Positions 8,504 to 17,440 of a stretch of 42,596 nucleotides of DNA are shown here, in pieces; position 1 is the first letter of the stretch, and the number at the start of each line of letters is the position of its first letter. Where the stretch lies: positions 1 to 42,596 of the forward strand of contig NZ_CAMBNZ010000013.1 in the NCBI RefSeq assembly GCF_945869175.1. Reading direction: 5' to 3'. The stretch is from Limnohabitans sp. Rim8. Lineage in GTDB: Bacteria > Pseudomonadota > Gammaproteobacteria > Burkholderiales > Burkholderiaceae_C. A program made the translations under genes and the position numbers. The notes beneath the pieces are model-generated. The model was not told the DNA's origin. It saw nothing but the letters and a program-made list of their open reading frames with translations, and searched no databases.

Positions 8504-9699
8504 ACACGTTCGACAAGAAACTCCCGCTCGAAGGCCTGCGCGTCGTCGAGTTCACCCACATGGTCATGGGCCCCACCTGCGGCATGGTGCTGGCCGACAT
8601 GGGGGCCGAGGTCATCAAGGTCGAGCCCATCGAGGGCGACCGCACACGGCATTTGCTGGGCTCGGGCGCGGGCTTTTTCCCCATGTTCAACCGCAACAAG
8701 AAAAGCATTCAGCTGAACCTGCAAAGCCCCGAAGGTGCCGAGGTGGCGCGCCGCCTCTGCAGCACGGCCGACGTGGTGGCCGAGAATTTCAAGCCCGGCT
8801 CCATGGCCAAGTACGGTCTGGACTACGCCAGCCTCTCGGCCAACAACCCCAAGCTGATCTACGCCAGCCTCAAGGGCTTTTTGCCTGGTCCCTACGACCA
8901 CCGCACCGCGCTCGACGAAGTGGTGCAAATGATGGGCGGCCTGGCCTACATGACGGGCCGCCCGGGCGACCCGCTGCGCGCAGGCACCAGCGTGAACGAC
9001 ATCATGGGCGGCATGTTCGGCGCCATCGGTGTGCTGGGCGCGCTCATCCAGCGCGGCATCACCGGGCGCGGGCAAGAGATCCAGTCGGCGCTGTTCGAGA
9101 ACAATGTGTTTCTGGTGGGCCAGCACATGCTGCAGTACGCCATCACCGGCAAGGCGGCCGAACCCATGCCCAACCGCATCTCGGCCTGGGCGGTGTACGA
9201 CGTGTTCACCGTCAAGAACGACGAGCAAATCTTTTTGGCCGCTGTGAGTGACGCGCAGTGGACCACTTTTTGCGATGTGCTCGGCTTTGCCGACCTCAAG
9301 GCCGACCCCCGTTACAGCGACAACAACGCCCGCGTGGCTTTGCGCGATGTGTTGATGCCCGAGCTGCGCAGCCGCCTTCAGGCCTTCACCGCCGCCGAGC
9401 TGACCGCGATTTTTGAGAAAGCCGGCTTGCCCTTTGCGCCCATCGTCAAGCCTGAAGAGCTGTTTGACGACCCGCACTTGAACGCCACCGGCGGCCTGGC
9501 CGATGTGCGCCTGACCGATGGCCCCAAAGCGGGCCAAACCGCCCGGGCCGCGCTATTCCCTTTCACCATGGACGGCCAGCGTCTGGGTGTACGCCACCAA
9601 CCGCCGAGGCAAGGTGAAAATACCGATGAACTGCTCCAAGGGCTTGGCTTGAGCCTGGCAGACATTGACAATTTGCGTGCGCTCAAGGCGGTGGCCTGA
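8500..9699 (+). CDS. CaiB/BaiF class III CoA-transferase
   Basis: A 399-residue class III CoA-transferase. The N-terminal 'LEGLRVVEFTHMVMGPTCGM' and 'ADMGAEVIKVEP' are typical of the interlocked-ring fold. Asp139 in 'ALDEVVQMMGG' is the expected nucleophile that carries the acyl group as a mixed anhydride, and 'GRGQEIQSALFENN' follows. Such enzymes move CoA from succinyl-CoA or similar donors to free carboxylates. ATGA overlap with the preceding lyase gene implies translational coupling, so it probably makes the CoA ester that the lyase cleaves. Characterised relatives include succinyl-CoA:citramalate and succinate:hydroxymethylglutarate CoA-transferases; which acid is used here is unknown. 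Confidence 0.92.
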   Translation: MNTFDKKLPLEGLRVVEFTHMVMGPTCGMVLADMGAEVIKVEPIEGDRTRHLLGSGAGFFPMFNRNKKSIQLNLQSPEGAEVARRLCSTADVVAENFKPGSMAKYGLDYASLSANNPKLIYASLKGFLPGPYDHRTALDEVVQMMGGLAYMTGRPGDPLRAGTSVNDIMGGMFGAIGVLGALIQRGITGRGQEIQSALFENNVFLVGQHMLQYAITGKAAEPMPNRISAWAVYDVFTVKNDEQIFLAAVSDAQWTTFCDVLGFADLKADPRYSDNNARVALRDVLMPELRSRLQAFTAAELTAIFEKAGLPFAPIVKPEELFDDPHLNATGGLADVRLTDGPKAGQTARAALFPFTMDGQRLGVRHQPPRQGENTDELLQGLGLSLADIDNLRALKAVA

Positions 9700-9755
9700 A
9701 CCGTTCGGTGCCCTGTTGTAAATAACCCATCCATCTGAAAAGAAAGAGACACATC

Positions 9756-10736
9756 ATGAAAAACAACTTCACACGCCGCGCCGCCTTGGCTGCGTTGACA
9801 TCGGCGGCCGCATCCGCCTTGCCGGGTCTGTCGTTTGCGCAAGCGGACCGCCCCGTCAAATTCATTTTGCCCAACGCCACCGGTTCGGGTGTCGACGCGA
9901 TCACGCGCGCAGCAGCGCCCGCCATTGGCAAGGCTTTGGGGGCCAATGTGGTGGTGGAAAACCAAGCCGGTGCCAGTGGCGTGATCGGTTTGCAAGCCAT
10001 GGCCAAGAACCCACCCGATGGTTTCACGCTGTCGGTGGTCTCCAACAACGTGGTGATTTTCCCCAGCGTCATCAAGAATCTGCCTTTTGAAATGCCGGGC
10101 GATTTCACACCGATTGCGGTGCTGGGCGCCACGCCCTTGGTGTTGGTGGCGAATCCCCAAAAAGTGCCCTCTGGCAATAGCCGTGAATTCATTGCCGCAC
10201 TGAAGGCCAAGCCGGACGGTTTCAATTTTGGCTCGGGCGGTACGGGCACGATCTTGCACCTGGCCGCTGAGATGTTTGTGGACGAAGCCGGTGTCAAGGC
10301 GCGCCATATCCCCTACAAAGGCGTAGGTCCCATGGTCACTGACTTGTTGGGGGGTCAAATTGACTTTGCAGTCTTGGCTTTGCCCAGCGTACAGCAGCAC
10401 ATCCGAAGTGGTGCGCTCAAGGCAGTGGGCATGTGTGGCGACAAGCGAAGCGCTGCTGCGCCAGACATTCCTACTTTTGTGGAGCAGGGCTTGCCCACTT
10501 ACGTGATCGATGCCTGGTTTGGTGTGCTCGGCCCCAAGGGCATGAGCGCTGCCAATGTGAAAAAGGTCAACGATGCCCTGGTGCAGGCCTTCAACGATCC
10601 GGCTGTCAAGGACACCATGGCCAAGCAAGGCAACACGATCGCCATCAGCACGCCCGAGCAAGCTCTGCGCGTCTTCCGAAGCGAAATGGAGCGCTTTGCT
10701 GCACTGGTCAAGAAGGCAGGCATCGAGCCGCAATAA
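9756..10736 (+). CDS. Bug-family (TctC-like) periplasmic substrate-binding protein
   Basis: A 326-residue Bordetella-uptake-gene protein. An N-terminal signal with two arginines ('FTRRAALAAL') ends near 'LSFAQA'. The mature protein has the family marks 'RPVKFILPNATGSGVD', 'VVVENQAGASGVIG' in place of the usual ENRPGAGG, and 'HIPYKGVGPMVTDLLGGQID'. Bug proteins bind small carboxylates and serve TctAB-type transporters or signalling; no TctAB genes lie in this window. It sits 56 bp after the CoA-transferase with an AAGAGA-type Shine-Dalgarno, so it likely captures the substrate of that pathway. Confidence 0.93.
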   Translation: MKNNFTRRAALAALTSAAASALPGLSFAQADRPVKFILPNATGSGVDAITRAAAPAIGKALGANVVVENQAGASGVIGLQAMAKNPPDGFTLSVVSNNVVIFPSVIKNLPFEMPGDFTPIAVLGATPLVLVANPQKVPSGNSREFIAALKAKPDGFNFGSGGTGTILHLAAEMFVDEAGVKARHIPYKGVGPMVTDLLGGQIDFAVLALPSVQQHIRSGALKAVGMCGDKRSAAAPDIPTFVEQGLPTYVIDAWFGVLGPKGMSAANVKKVNDALVQAFNDPAVKDTMAKQGNTIAISTPEQALRVFRSEMERFAALVKKAGIEPQ

Positions 10737-10857
10737 GGCCCATCGCCCATCCCTCGTCGCTCGTGGCTTGACATTTGGCAGTCAGGCGACGACGATCCTG
10801 CCATGTCCATCCAGGTTTTGATTTTCGGCATTCACCTTGCGCGCAGCACGCGAGGCA

Positions 10858-10884
10858 AGCCCTGCGCACCGCCGCAGGGCTTTT
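10858..10884 (+). terminator. Rho-independent terminator after the Bug gene
   Basis: AGCCCTGCG (10858-10866) pairs perfectly with CGCAGGGCT (10873-10881) over a 6-nt loop and runs into TTTT. It lies 122 bp after the Bug stop and 87 bp before hpd, separating the CoA-transferase operon from hpd. Confidence 0.85.
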
Positions 10885-10970
10885 AAGCAATCCCCTCTTT
10901 TCGCTTGACCGATTTCAATTCGGGCCGCGCTCACCCTGCAGCGCAGCCTTGCTTTTCACTGGAGATTTTC

Positions 10971-12050
10971 ATGGCCGATATGTTTGACAACCCCATGGGC
11001 CTGTGCGGCTTCGAGTTCGTCGAGTTCGCATCCCCCACCCCCCACACCCTGGAGCCGCTGTTCGAGCAGATGGGCTTCTCGCTGGTGGCCAAGCACCGCT
11101 CCAAAGACGTGGTGCTCTACCGCCAGGGCGACATCAACTTCATCGTCAACCGCGAACCCAAAAGCCTGGCCGGGTACTTTGCTGCCGAGCACGGGCCGTG
11201 CGCTTGCGCGCTGGCGTTTCGGGTGAAAGACTCGCACCTGGCGTATGCGCGAGCCCTCGAACTGGGCGCACAACCGGTCGATGTGCCCACCGGCCCCATG
11301 GAGCTGCGCCTGCCCGCCATCAAAGGCATTGGCGGCGCGCCCTTGTATTTGATCGACCGGTTTGAAGACGGCAAAAGCATCTACGACATCGACTTTGAAT
11401 TCATCGACGGCGTGGACCGCCACCCGCCCGGCCACGGCCTCAAGCGCATCGACCACATGACGCACAACGTCTACAAAGGCCGCATGGCGTACTGGAGCGG
11501 TTTTTATGAAAAGCTGTTCAACTTCAAAGAGATTCGCTACTTTGACATCAAGGGCGAATACACCGGCCTGACCAGCCAGGCCATGATGGCCCCGGACGGG
11601 ATGATCCGCATACCGCTGAACGAAGAGTCGGGCAAGACCGGCGGGCAGATCGAAGAGTTCTTGATGAAGTTCAACGGCGAAGGCATCCAGCACATCGCAC
11701 TGCTGACAGACGACCTCTTGAAAAGCGTGGACGCGCTGCAGATGGCGGGCATCCCGCTCATGACCGCCCCCAACGATATTTATTACGAGATGCTCGAAGA
11801 ACGCCTGCCGGGCCATGGCGAGCCGGTGGCCGAATTGCAGGCGCGCGGCATCTTGATGGACGGATCGACCGCCAATGGCGAAAAGCGTTTGCTGCTGCAA
11901 ATCTTCAGCCAAACCCTGCTGGGCCCGGTGTTCTTTGAATTCATCCAGCGCAAAGCCGACGAGGGTTTTGGCGAAGGCAACTTCAAAGCGCTTTTTGAAA
12001 GCCTGGAGCGCGACCAGATTCGACGGGGGGCGATTGCGGTGAATGCCTGA
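10971..12050 (+). CDS. hpd: 4-hydroxyphenylpyruvate dioxygenase
   Basis: A 359-residue non-heme Fe(II) dioxygenase converting 4-hydroxyphenylpyruvate to homogentisate in tyrosine catabolism. The vicinal-oxygen-chelate fold is duplicated. The catalytic C-terminal half holds the iron ligands His162 ('RIDHMTHNV'), His241 ('IQHIAL') and Glu323 ('FFEFIQR'), matching the spacing of the Pseudomonas enzyme. The ATG at 10971 has GGAGA six bases upstream; an in-frame TTG at 10905 would add 22 unrelated residues. Monocistronic: terminator upstream, small MGMT-like gene downstream. No homogentisate dioxygenase or fumarylacetoacetase is in the window, so the rest of the pathway is elsewhere. Confidence 0.97.
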   Translation: MADMFDNPMGLCGFEFVEFASPTPHTLEPLFEQMGFSLVAKHRSKDVVLYRQGDINFIVNREPKSLAGYFAAEHGPCACALAFRVKDSHLAYARALELGAQPVDVPTGPMELRLPAIKGIGGAPLYLIDRFEDGKSIYDIDFEFIDGVDRHPPGHGLKRIDHMTHNVYKGRMAYWSGFYEKLFNFKEIRYFDIKGEYTGLTSQAMMAPDGMIRIPLNEESGKTGGQIEEFLMKFNGEGIQHIALLTDDLLKSVDALQMAGIPLMTAPNDIYYEMLEERLPGHGEPVAELQARGILMDGSTANGEKRLLLQIFSQTLLGPVFFEFIQRKADEGFGEGNFKALFESLERDQIRRGAIAVNA

Positions 12051-12182
12051 TCCGGCCTCTGATGCCCAGCAGTTGCGTCAGGCCGCGCCCCATGCCCAAA
12101 CCTGGGGTTTGTACGGGGATTATTTGCACTGAGCGTGTTGTCCGAGAGAATCGCGCCCTGCAAAACAAAACAGGAGCGTGAA

Positions 12183-12596
12183 GTGCCAAGAGCTGCCAAG
12201 ACGTGGGCCGACAAGAAGCGTGCGAAGCCCCCGCACACCGTGACGCTGGACAAGGACTTTGCAGGTGTACCGGCCGGATCGCGACTGCTCATCTCATGCC
12301 CGATGGAGCTGGAGGACTACTTGAAAACACATGTGCCTTACGGCACTACGAAAGAAATCCAGCAGGTACGCCGTGAGCTTGCTTCGCTTCACGGTGCTGA
12401 CGCCACTTGCCCCGTTTCCACGGCGATCTTTTTGCGAACTGTGGCCGAGGCAGCTTGGGACGAGATGGGCGCTGGCAAGGCCACGATCGAGGTGGCACCG
12501 TTTTGGCGGGTGATTGATCCGAAGTCACCCTTGGCCAAGAAGCTGCGCGCTGGCGTTCAGTGGATTGAGCAACAGCGGCTTGCGGAGCAGGCTTAG
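12183..12596 (+). CDS. MGMT/alkyltransferase-like small protein
   Basis: A 137-residue protein starting at a GTG with AGGAG six bases upstream. It resembles a poorly studied group annotated as MGMT-family, whose members share 'KTWxxKL..' at the N-terminus, a winged-helix segment ('VPYGTTKEIQQVRRELASLHGA' here) and a closing 'PFWRVIDP.SPLAKKL'. The canonical Ogt active-site box PCHR is absent; a 'TCPVSTAIFL' segment takes that region, so alkyl transfer cannot be assumed. The basic N-terminus fits a nucleic-acid-binding role, as in alkyltransferase-like proteins. It is followed by 76 bp, then the convergent recQ stop. Family assignment is from memory and moderate. Confidence 0.6.
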   Translation: MPRAAKTWADKKRAKPPHTVTLDKDFAGVPAGSRLLISCPMELEDYLKTHVPYGTTKEIQQVRRELASLHGADATCPVSTAIFLRTVAEAAWDEMGAGKATIEVAPFWRVIDPKSPLAKKLRAGVQWIEQQRLAEQA

Positions 12597-12672
12597 TTTG
12601 GACCGGGTCATGGTGGCCCGCATTCACCACCAGCGCGAAGCTGGCTATCAAGACGGAGAGGTTTAAGGCGCC

Positions 12673-14577
12673 TCAACCCGTACCGTTGCACACCCGCAGC
12701 ACCTGCGGGCCGTAGGCTTCGAGCTTTTTGACGCCCAGCCCGCTGATGCCTTGCAGGTCGCCCAGACTTTGCGGGGCGCTTTCGGCGATGGCGGCCAGCG
12801 TGGCGTCGTGGAAGATGACGTACGCGGGCAGGTTGTGTTCTTTGGCCACTTCGGCGCGCCAGGCCTTGAGGTTGATGTAACGCACCATCGCGTCTTGGCC
12901 CAAATTGGCCGCTGCAGGCGAAGGCGCGCTGCGTGAGCGGCTTTTTTTGTCGCTGCGTTGGCTGGTGCTTTCGCGCAGTTGCACCGGCACATCGCCTTTG
13001 AGCACAGCGCGTGAGCCTTCGGTCAGGTGCAGGGTGCTGAACCCCTCTTCGGTGTGCACATGCAAAGCGCCAATGGCGATCAGTTGGCGCATCACGGCGC
13101 GCAGTTGCTGCTCGCTGTACTCGGCTCCTAACCCAAAGGTGCTGATGCTCTCGTGGCCGCGCTGCACCACTTTCTCGGTTTTTTTGCCGCGTACGATGTC
13201 CATGGTGTGGCCAGCGCCAAAGCTGTGGCCGCTGCTTTGGTGGCAGCGGTACACGGTCGACAGCAGTTTGCGTGCGGCGTCGGTGCCGTCCCACACCTCG
13301 GGGGGGTTGAGGCAGTTGTCGCAGTTCCCGCAATAGGGCATGTAAACGCCTTGCGAGCCTGAGGTTTGGCCCTTGTAGGTTTCCCCAAAGTAACTCAGCA
13401 AACGAACGCGCCGGCAGTCGGTGGCTTCCGACAGGCCGAGCAACGCGTCGAGTTTGCCGCGCATCACTTGTTTGAACTCTTCGCCGGCCGGGCTTTCGTC
13501 GATCATGCGGCGCTGGTTCACCACGTCTTGCAGGCCGTAGGCCATCCACGCGTCAGACGCCAGTCCATCGCGCCCGGCGCGCCCGGTTTCCTGGTAGTAA
13601 CCTTCGATGTTTTTGGGCATGTCCAAATGCGCCACAAAGCGCACATCGGGCTTGTCGATGCCCATGCCAAACGCCACCGTGGCGACCATCACCACGCCTT
13701 CTTCGCGCAGAAACTCATTTTGGTGCCGCTGGCGCATGCCTGCCTCCAGGCCAGCGTGGTATGGCAGTGCCCGCACACCTGCTTCGACCAACATGCCGGC
13801 TATTTCTTCGACCCGCTTGCGCGATTGGCAATACACCACGCCCGCTTCTTCGGGGTGCTCGCGCTCGATGAAGCGCAGCAGCTGGGCGCTGGCGTCTTTT
13901 TTCTCGACGATGGTGTAGCGGATGTTGGGCCGGTCAAAGCTGCTGATGAACAGTTCGGCGCCTTCCAGTTGCAGGCGCTCGACGATGTCGGCGCGGGTCA
14001 GCGCATCGGCTGTGGCGGTGAGTGCCACGCGTGGCACGCTCGGGTAACGCTCGTGCAGGACGGTGAGACCCCGGTATTCGGGCCGAAAGTCGTGGCCCCA
14101 TTGGCTCACGCAATGCGCTTCATCGATCGCAAACAGGCTCAGCAGGCCGCGTTCGAGCAGCGAGTCCATTTGCGCCAAGAATCGACCGTTGGTCACCCGT
14201 TCTGGCGCGGCGTACAGCAGGGTGATCTCCCCGCGCAACAATCTGCGCTCGATGTCGGATGCTTCTTCGGGGGTCAGGGTGGAGTTGAGAAAGGCGGCGT
14301 TCACGCCCGCTTCGTGCAAGGCGCCCACTTGGTCGTGCATCAGCGCAATCAGCGGCGACACCACCACCGTGATGCCCTGGCCCGCACGTTGGCGTGCAAT
14401 GGCCGGGATTTGGTAACAGAGCGACTTGCCCCCGCCCGTGGGCATGAGCACCAGCGCATCGCCGCCGGCCGCCACATGGTCAATGATGGCTTGCTGCGGA
14501 CCGCGAAAGGCGTCGTAGCCAAAAACTTCGCGCAGGATAGGGAGGTGGGGGGACAAAAGTGAGGTGTGTAAGAGCAA
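12673..14577 (-). CDS. recQ: ATP-dependent DNA helicase RecQ
   Basis: A 3'-5' superfamily 2 helicase acting in recombination and fork repair. Motifs in order: '[15 protein letters not shown]' (Walker A), '[17 protein letters not shown]' (Walker B plus the RecQ aromatic loop), '[10 protein letters not shown]' (motif VI), a zinc site formed by 'DCRR' and 'YCGNCDNC', a winged-helix region, then an HRDC domain over about the last 75 residues ('[17 protein letters not shown]'). About 634 residues, near the usual 610. No ATG is available near the conserved N-terminus: TTG at 14577 or TTG at 14556 must serve, neither with a good Shine-Dalgarno. The frame stays open to 15165 but that part is antisense to queC. 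Divergent from queC. Confidence 0.95.
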   Translation of the reverse strand: MLLHTSLLSPHLPILREVFGYDAFRGPQQAIIDHVAAGGDALVLMPTGGGKSLCYQIPAIARQRAGQGITVVVSPLIALMHDQVGALHEAGVNAAFLNSTLTPEEASDIERRLLRGEITLLYAAPERVTNGRFLAQMDSLLERGLLSLFAIDEAHCVSQWGHDFRPEYRGLTVLHERYPSVPRVALTATADALTRADIVERLQLEGAELFISSFDRPNIRYTIVEKKDASAQLLRFIEREHPEEAGVVYCQSRKRVEEIAGMLVEAGVRALPYHAGLEAGMRQRHQNEFLREEGVVMVATVAFGMGIDKPDVRFVAHLDMPKNIEGYYQETGRAGRDGLASDAWMAYGLQDVVNQRRMIDESPAGEEFKQVMRGKLDALLGLSEATDCRRVRLLSYFGETYKGQTSGSQGVYMPYCGNCDNCLNPPEVWDGTDAARKLLSTVYRCHQSSGHSFGAGHTMDIVRGKKTEKVVQRGHESISTFGLGAEYSEQQLRAVMRQLIAIGALHVHTEEGFSTLHLTEGSRAVLKGDVPVQLRESTSQRSDKKSRSRSAPSPAAANLGQDAMVRYINLKAWRAEVAKEHNLPAYVIFHDATLAAIAESAPQSLGDLQGISGLGVKKLEAYGPQVLRVCNGTG

Positions 14578-14616
14578 AACAGCCGATATTGTGCGCCACC
14601 GTTTACCATCGGCGCC

Positions 14617-15333
14617 ATGCACACCTCTGCCCTTGTTTTGTTTTCCGGTGGTCAGGATTCGACCACGTGTTTGGCCCACGCGCTGTCCAAGTACGACCGC
14701 GTCGAAACCCTGGCCTTTGACTACGGCCAGCGCCACAAAGTGGAGTTGGAAGCCCGCCTGAACGTGTTGGCCGCCATGCAAGCGCGCTTTCCGACTTGGG
14801 CCCCCAAAATGGGTGATGACCACCTGTTGGACGCGGGCATCCTCGGCCAGATCAGCGAAACCTCCTTGACCCGCGACACGGCGATCGCCATGGAAAGCTC
14901 GGGCCTGCCCAATACCTTTGTGCCGGGGCGCAATCTGCTGTTCCTCACGCTGGCCGCCGCATTGGCTTACCGACGGGGTTTGCAGGTCATCGTCACCGGC
15001 GTGTGCGAGACCGATTTTTCGGGTTACCCCGACTGCCGCGACGACACCATGAAGGCGATGCAGGTGGCCCTGTCGCTGGGCATGGACCGCAAACTGCTGA
15101 TCGAAACCCCGCTGATGTGGATCGACAAAGTGCAAACCTGGCAATTGGCGCACGACCTGGGCCAAAAAGTTGATGCCTCAGGCGGTGGGCAGGCGCTGGT
15201 GGACTTGATCGTGGAGCACAGCCACACCTGTTACTTGGGCGATCGCACCCAGCGCCATGACTGGGGTTATGGCTGTGGCCAGTGCCCGGCTTGTCAGCTC
15301 AGGGTGGTGGGGTATAGGCGTTTTCGCCGCTGA
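14617..15333 (+). CDS. queC: 7-cyano-7-deazaguanine synthase
   Basis: A 238-residue ATP-dependent ligase converting 7-carboxy-7-deazaguanine to preQ0 in queuosine biosynthesis. The PP-loop '[16 protein letters not shown]' at the N-terminus binds ATP. '[17 protein letters not shown]' and '[15 protein letters not shown]' are family motifs. The C-terminal zinc site uses four cysteines in 'HTCYLGD...[11 protein letters not shown]'. The ATG at 14617 lies 40 bp from the recQ start on the other strand. A -10-like TACCAT ends seven bases before the ATG and no Shine-Dalgarno is seen, so the mRNA may have a very short leader. Other que genes are not in the window. Confidence 0.96.
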   Translation: MHTSALVLFSGGQDSTTCLAHALSKYDRVETLAFDYGQRHKVELEARLNVLAAMQARFPTWAPKMGDDHLLDAGILGQISETSLTRDTAIAMESSGLPNTFVPGRNLLFLTLAAALAYRRGLQVIVTGVCETDFSGYPDCRDDTMKAMQVALSLGMDRKLLIETPLMWIDKVQTWQLAHDLGQKVDASGGGQALVDLIVEHSHTCYLGDRTQRHDWGYGCGQCPACQLRVVGYRRFRR

Positions 15334-15403
15334 CAAACGGGGTGGTTTTCATGCAATTTTCATCGGGCTACGTCAAACTGAAGCCTTTCAGGGAGCAAAG
15401 AAC

Positions 15404-16357
15404 ATGGTGAAGCGGGCACTTTGGACAGGGTTGGCTTGGGGACTTGCGCTGTCCATCGGCGCGGCGCAAGCGCAGCAGGGCTTTTCATTTGTGGCTTTGG
15501 GTGATTTGCCTTACGGCTCACCCGACAAAGCCTATGGCCCCTACCGCGCCCTGATCGATCGCATCAACACGCTGGATGCGAAATTTTCCATCCATGTGGG
15601 CGACTTCAAGTCCGGCTCGACCCTGTGCAGTGACGAAGAGTTTGCCAACCAGCGCGAGCACTTTCAGCGCTTCAAAGCGGCGGTGGTCTACACCCCCGGC
15701 GACAACGAATGGACCGATTGCCACCGAGCCAACAATGGCCGGTACAACCCTTTGGAGCGTTTGGGTGCGCTGCGCCAAGTTTTTTACACGGCGGGCCGAT
15801 CGCTGGGGCAGCAGCCATTGGCGCTGCAAAACCAGTCGACCACCATGCCTGCACATGCGCGTTACATTGAAAACCAGCGCTGGATGCACCAAGGCGTGCT
15901 GTTTGCCACGCTGCACATCGTGGGCAGCAACAACAACCTGGAAAGCCGCGATCCCGCCGCCACACAAGAGTTTTTTGAGCGCGATGCCGCGAACGTGGCG
16001 TGGATAGAAGCGGCGTTTGAGCAAGCCCATCAGCACAAAGCCAATGCGGTGGTCTTGGCTTTTCAAGCGGACGTTTTTGAGGCCAAGTCGGTGTGGGAGG
16101 ACTTTCCTGGTTGGTCCGGTTTTCGCAAAAGCGTTGGGGAGACCTTGTTGCCTTTGGCCAGCCGCTGGGGCAAGCCTGTGTTGGTGGTGCACGGTGACAG
16201 CCACCAATTCAAAATCGACCAACCTTTTCAGCTCCTCAAAAAAACCTTGCCCAATGTGACCCGTTTGATTGTTCCGGGTGCGTCGGATGTGCGTGCGGTC
16301 AAGGTGACCGTTCAGGGCGCGGCTTTTTCATTTGAAATGGTGACGCCAGACCGGTGA
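15404..16357 (+). CDS. Exported metallophosphoesterase-family protein
   Basis: A 317-residue protein with a clear Sec signal peptide (hydrophobic 'LAWGLALSIGAAQAQQ', cleavage near residue 22-23). The mature part carries calcineurin-like phosphoesterase motifs in order: 'ALGDLPYG' (metal Asp), 'HVGDFKSG' (second metal Asp), 'TPGDNEWTD' (GDNE) and C-terminal 'VVHGDSHQFK' (metal His). It is therefore probably a periplasmic dinuclear-metal phosphoesterase; the substrate is unknown. The ATG at 15404 has GGGAG eight bases upstream. The open frame from 15257 overlaps queC and is not the start. It is followed 36 bp later by metH1 in the same direction. Confidence 0.82.
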   Translation: MVKRALWTGLAWGLALSIGAAQAQQGFSFVALGDLPYGSPDKAYGPYRALIDRINTLDAKFSIHVGDFKSGSTLCSDEEFANQREHFQRFKAAVVYTPGDNEWTDCHRANNGRYNPLERLGALRQVFYTAGRSLGQQPLALQNQSTTMPAHARYIENQRWMHQGVLFATLHIVGSNNNLESRDPAATQEFFERDAANVAWIEAAFEQAHQHKANAVVLAFQADVFEAKSVWEDFPGWSGFRKSVGETLLPLASRWGKPVLVVHGDSHQFKIDQPFQLLKKTLPNVTRLIVPGASDVRAVKVTVQGAAFSFEMVTPDR

Positions 16358-16393
16358 ACCCCAGGGGCGGGGCTTGACTTTTACAATAGGGGC

Positions 16394-17440
16394 ATGAAAT
16401 CCCTTGTTTACACCCGCGCCCAAGCGCTGCCCGAGATCCTGAATACCCGCATCGTCATCCTGGATGGGGCCATGGGCACCATGATCCAGCGCTTCAAGTT
16501 GTCTGAGGCCGACTACCGGGGTGAGCGCTTCAAGGACTTCCCCAAAGACGTCAAGGGCAACAACGAGCTGCTCAGCCTCACGCGCCCCGATGTGATCCGC
16601 GACATCCACGAAGGCTACCTGGCCGCTGGCGCCGACCTGATCGAGACCAACACCTTTGGTGCGACCACCGTGGCCCAGGCCGACTACGACATGCAGCACC
16701 TGGCGCGCGAGATGAACCTGCAGTCCGCAACAATAGCCCGCGCGGCTTGCGACAAATTCTCCACCCCCGACAAGCCGCGCTTTGTGGTCGGCGCTTTGGG
16801 CCCCACACCCAAAACCGCCAGCATCAGCCCCGATGTGAACGATGCCGGTGCCCGCAACGTGACTTTTGAAGAGCTGCGCGCCGCCTATTACGAGCAGGTC
16901 GAAGCCTTGGTTGAAGGGGGCTCAGACGTGCTGCTTGTCGAAACGATTTTTGACACGCTCAACGCCAAGGCTGCGCTGTTTGCCATCGAAGAGTTCTTCG
17001 AAGCCAGTGGCCAGCGCTTGCCCTTGATCATCAGTGGCACGGTGACCGACGCTTCGGGCCGCATTTTGAGCGGCCAGACCGTCACCGCGTTTTGGCACAG
17101 CGTGCGCCATGCGCAGCCGCTGGCCATTGGCCTGAACTGCGCTTTGGGCGCGACGCTGATGCGCCCCTATATTCAGGAGCTGAACAAGGTCGCGGGTGAC
17201 ACCTTCATCAGCTGCTACCCCAACGCCGGTTTGCCCAACCCCATGAGCGACACCGGTTTTGACGAAACGCCGGATGTGACCAGCCGCTTGCTGCACGAGT
17301 TTGCCGCCGAAGGCCTGGTTAACATTGTGGGTGGCTGCTGCGGCACCACGCCCGAGCACATTGGTGCTATTGGCAAGGCCGTGGGCCCGCTGGCGCCGCG
17401 CAATGTGCACGGCGGGTTTTTCTACCAAGAAGCGGCCTGA
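16394..17440 (+). CDS. metH: Methionine synthase homocysteine-binding module (split MetH, part 1)
   Basis: A 348-residue protein equal to the first module (about 350 residues) of cobalamin-dependent MetH. It is the (beta/alpha)8 barrel that activates homocysteine on zinc. '[11 protein letters not shown]', '[11 protein letters not shown]' and '[19 protein letters not shown]' are typical. Zinc ligands are the Cys of 'IGLNCALGA' and the Cys pair in '[14 protein letters not shown]'. It ends precisely at the domain border, and the remaining modules are encoded 6.8 kb downstream (24233-27010). It must act together with that protein to be a methionine synthase. A -10-like TACAAT (16382-16387) would place transcription start at the ATG, and GGGG is too close to work as a Shine-Dalgarno, so a leaderless mRNA is possible. 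No riboswitch is seen here. Confidence 0.93.
   Translation: MKSLVYTRAQALPEILNTRIVILDGAMGTMIQRFKLSEADYRGERFKDFPKDVKGNNELLSLTRPDVIRDIHEGYLAAGADLIETNTFGATTVAQADYDMQHLAREMNLQSATIARAACDKFSTPDKPRFVVGALGPTPKTASISPDVNDAGARNVTFEELRAAYYEQVEALVEGGSDVLLVETIFDTLNAKAALFAIEEFFEASGQRLPLIISGTVTDASGRILSGQTVTAFWHSVRHAQPLAIGLNCALGATLMRPYIQELNKVAGDTFISCYPNAGLPNPMSDTGFDETPDVTSRLLHEFAAEGLVNIVGGCCGTTPEHIGAIGKAVGPLAPRNVHGGFFYQEAA

Noticed and set aside
10768..10796. TTGACA with a 17-nt spacer to GACGAT as a promoter for hpd
   Set aside because: The -10 match is poor, and the terminator at 10858-10884 would stop such a transcript before hpd.
12097..12111. CAAACC-TGG-GGTTTG hairpin after hpd as a terminator
   Set aside because: Only 6 bp with a 3-nt loop and no T-run on either strand.
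12608..13549. 313-codon minus-strand frame overlapping recQ
   Set aside because: Arg/Pro/His-rich shadow of recQ in another frame; recQ motifs are intact in its own frame.
14578..15165. Upstream extension of the recQ frame by about 190 codons
   Set aside because: It is antisense to queC and has no helicase-family similarity.
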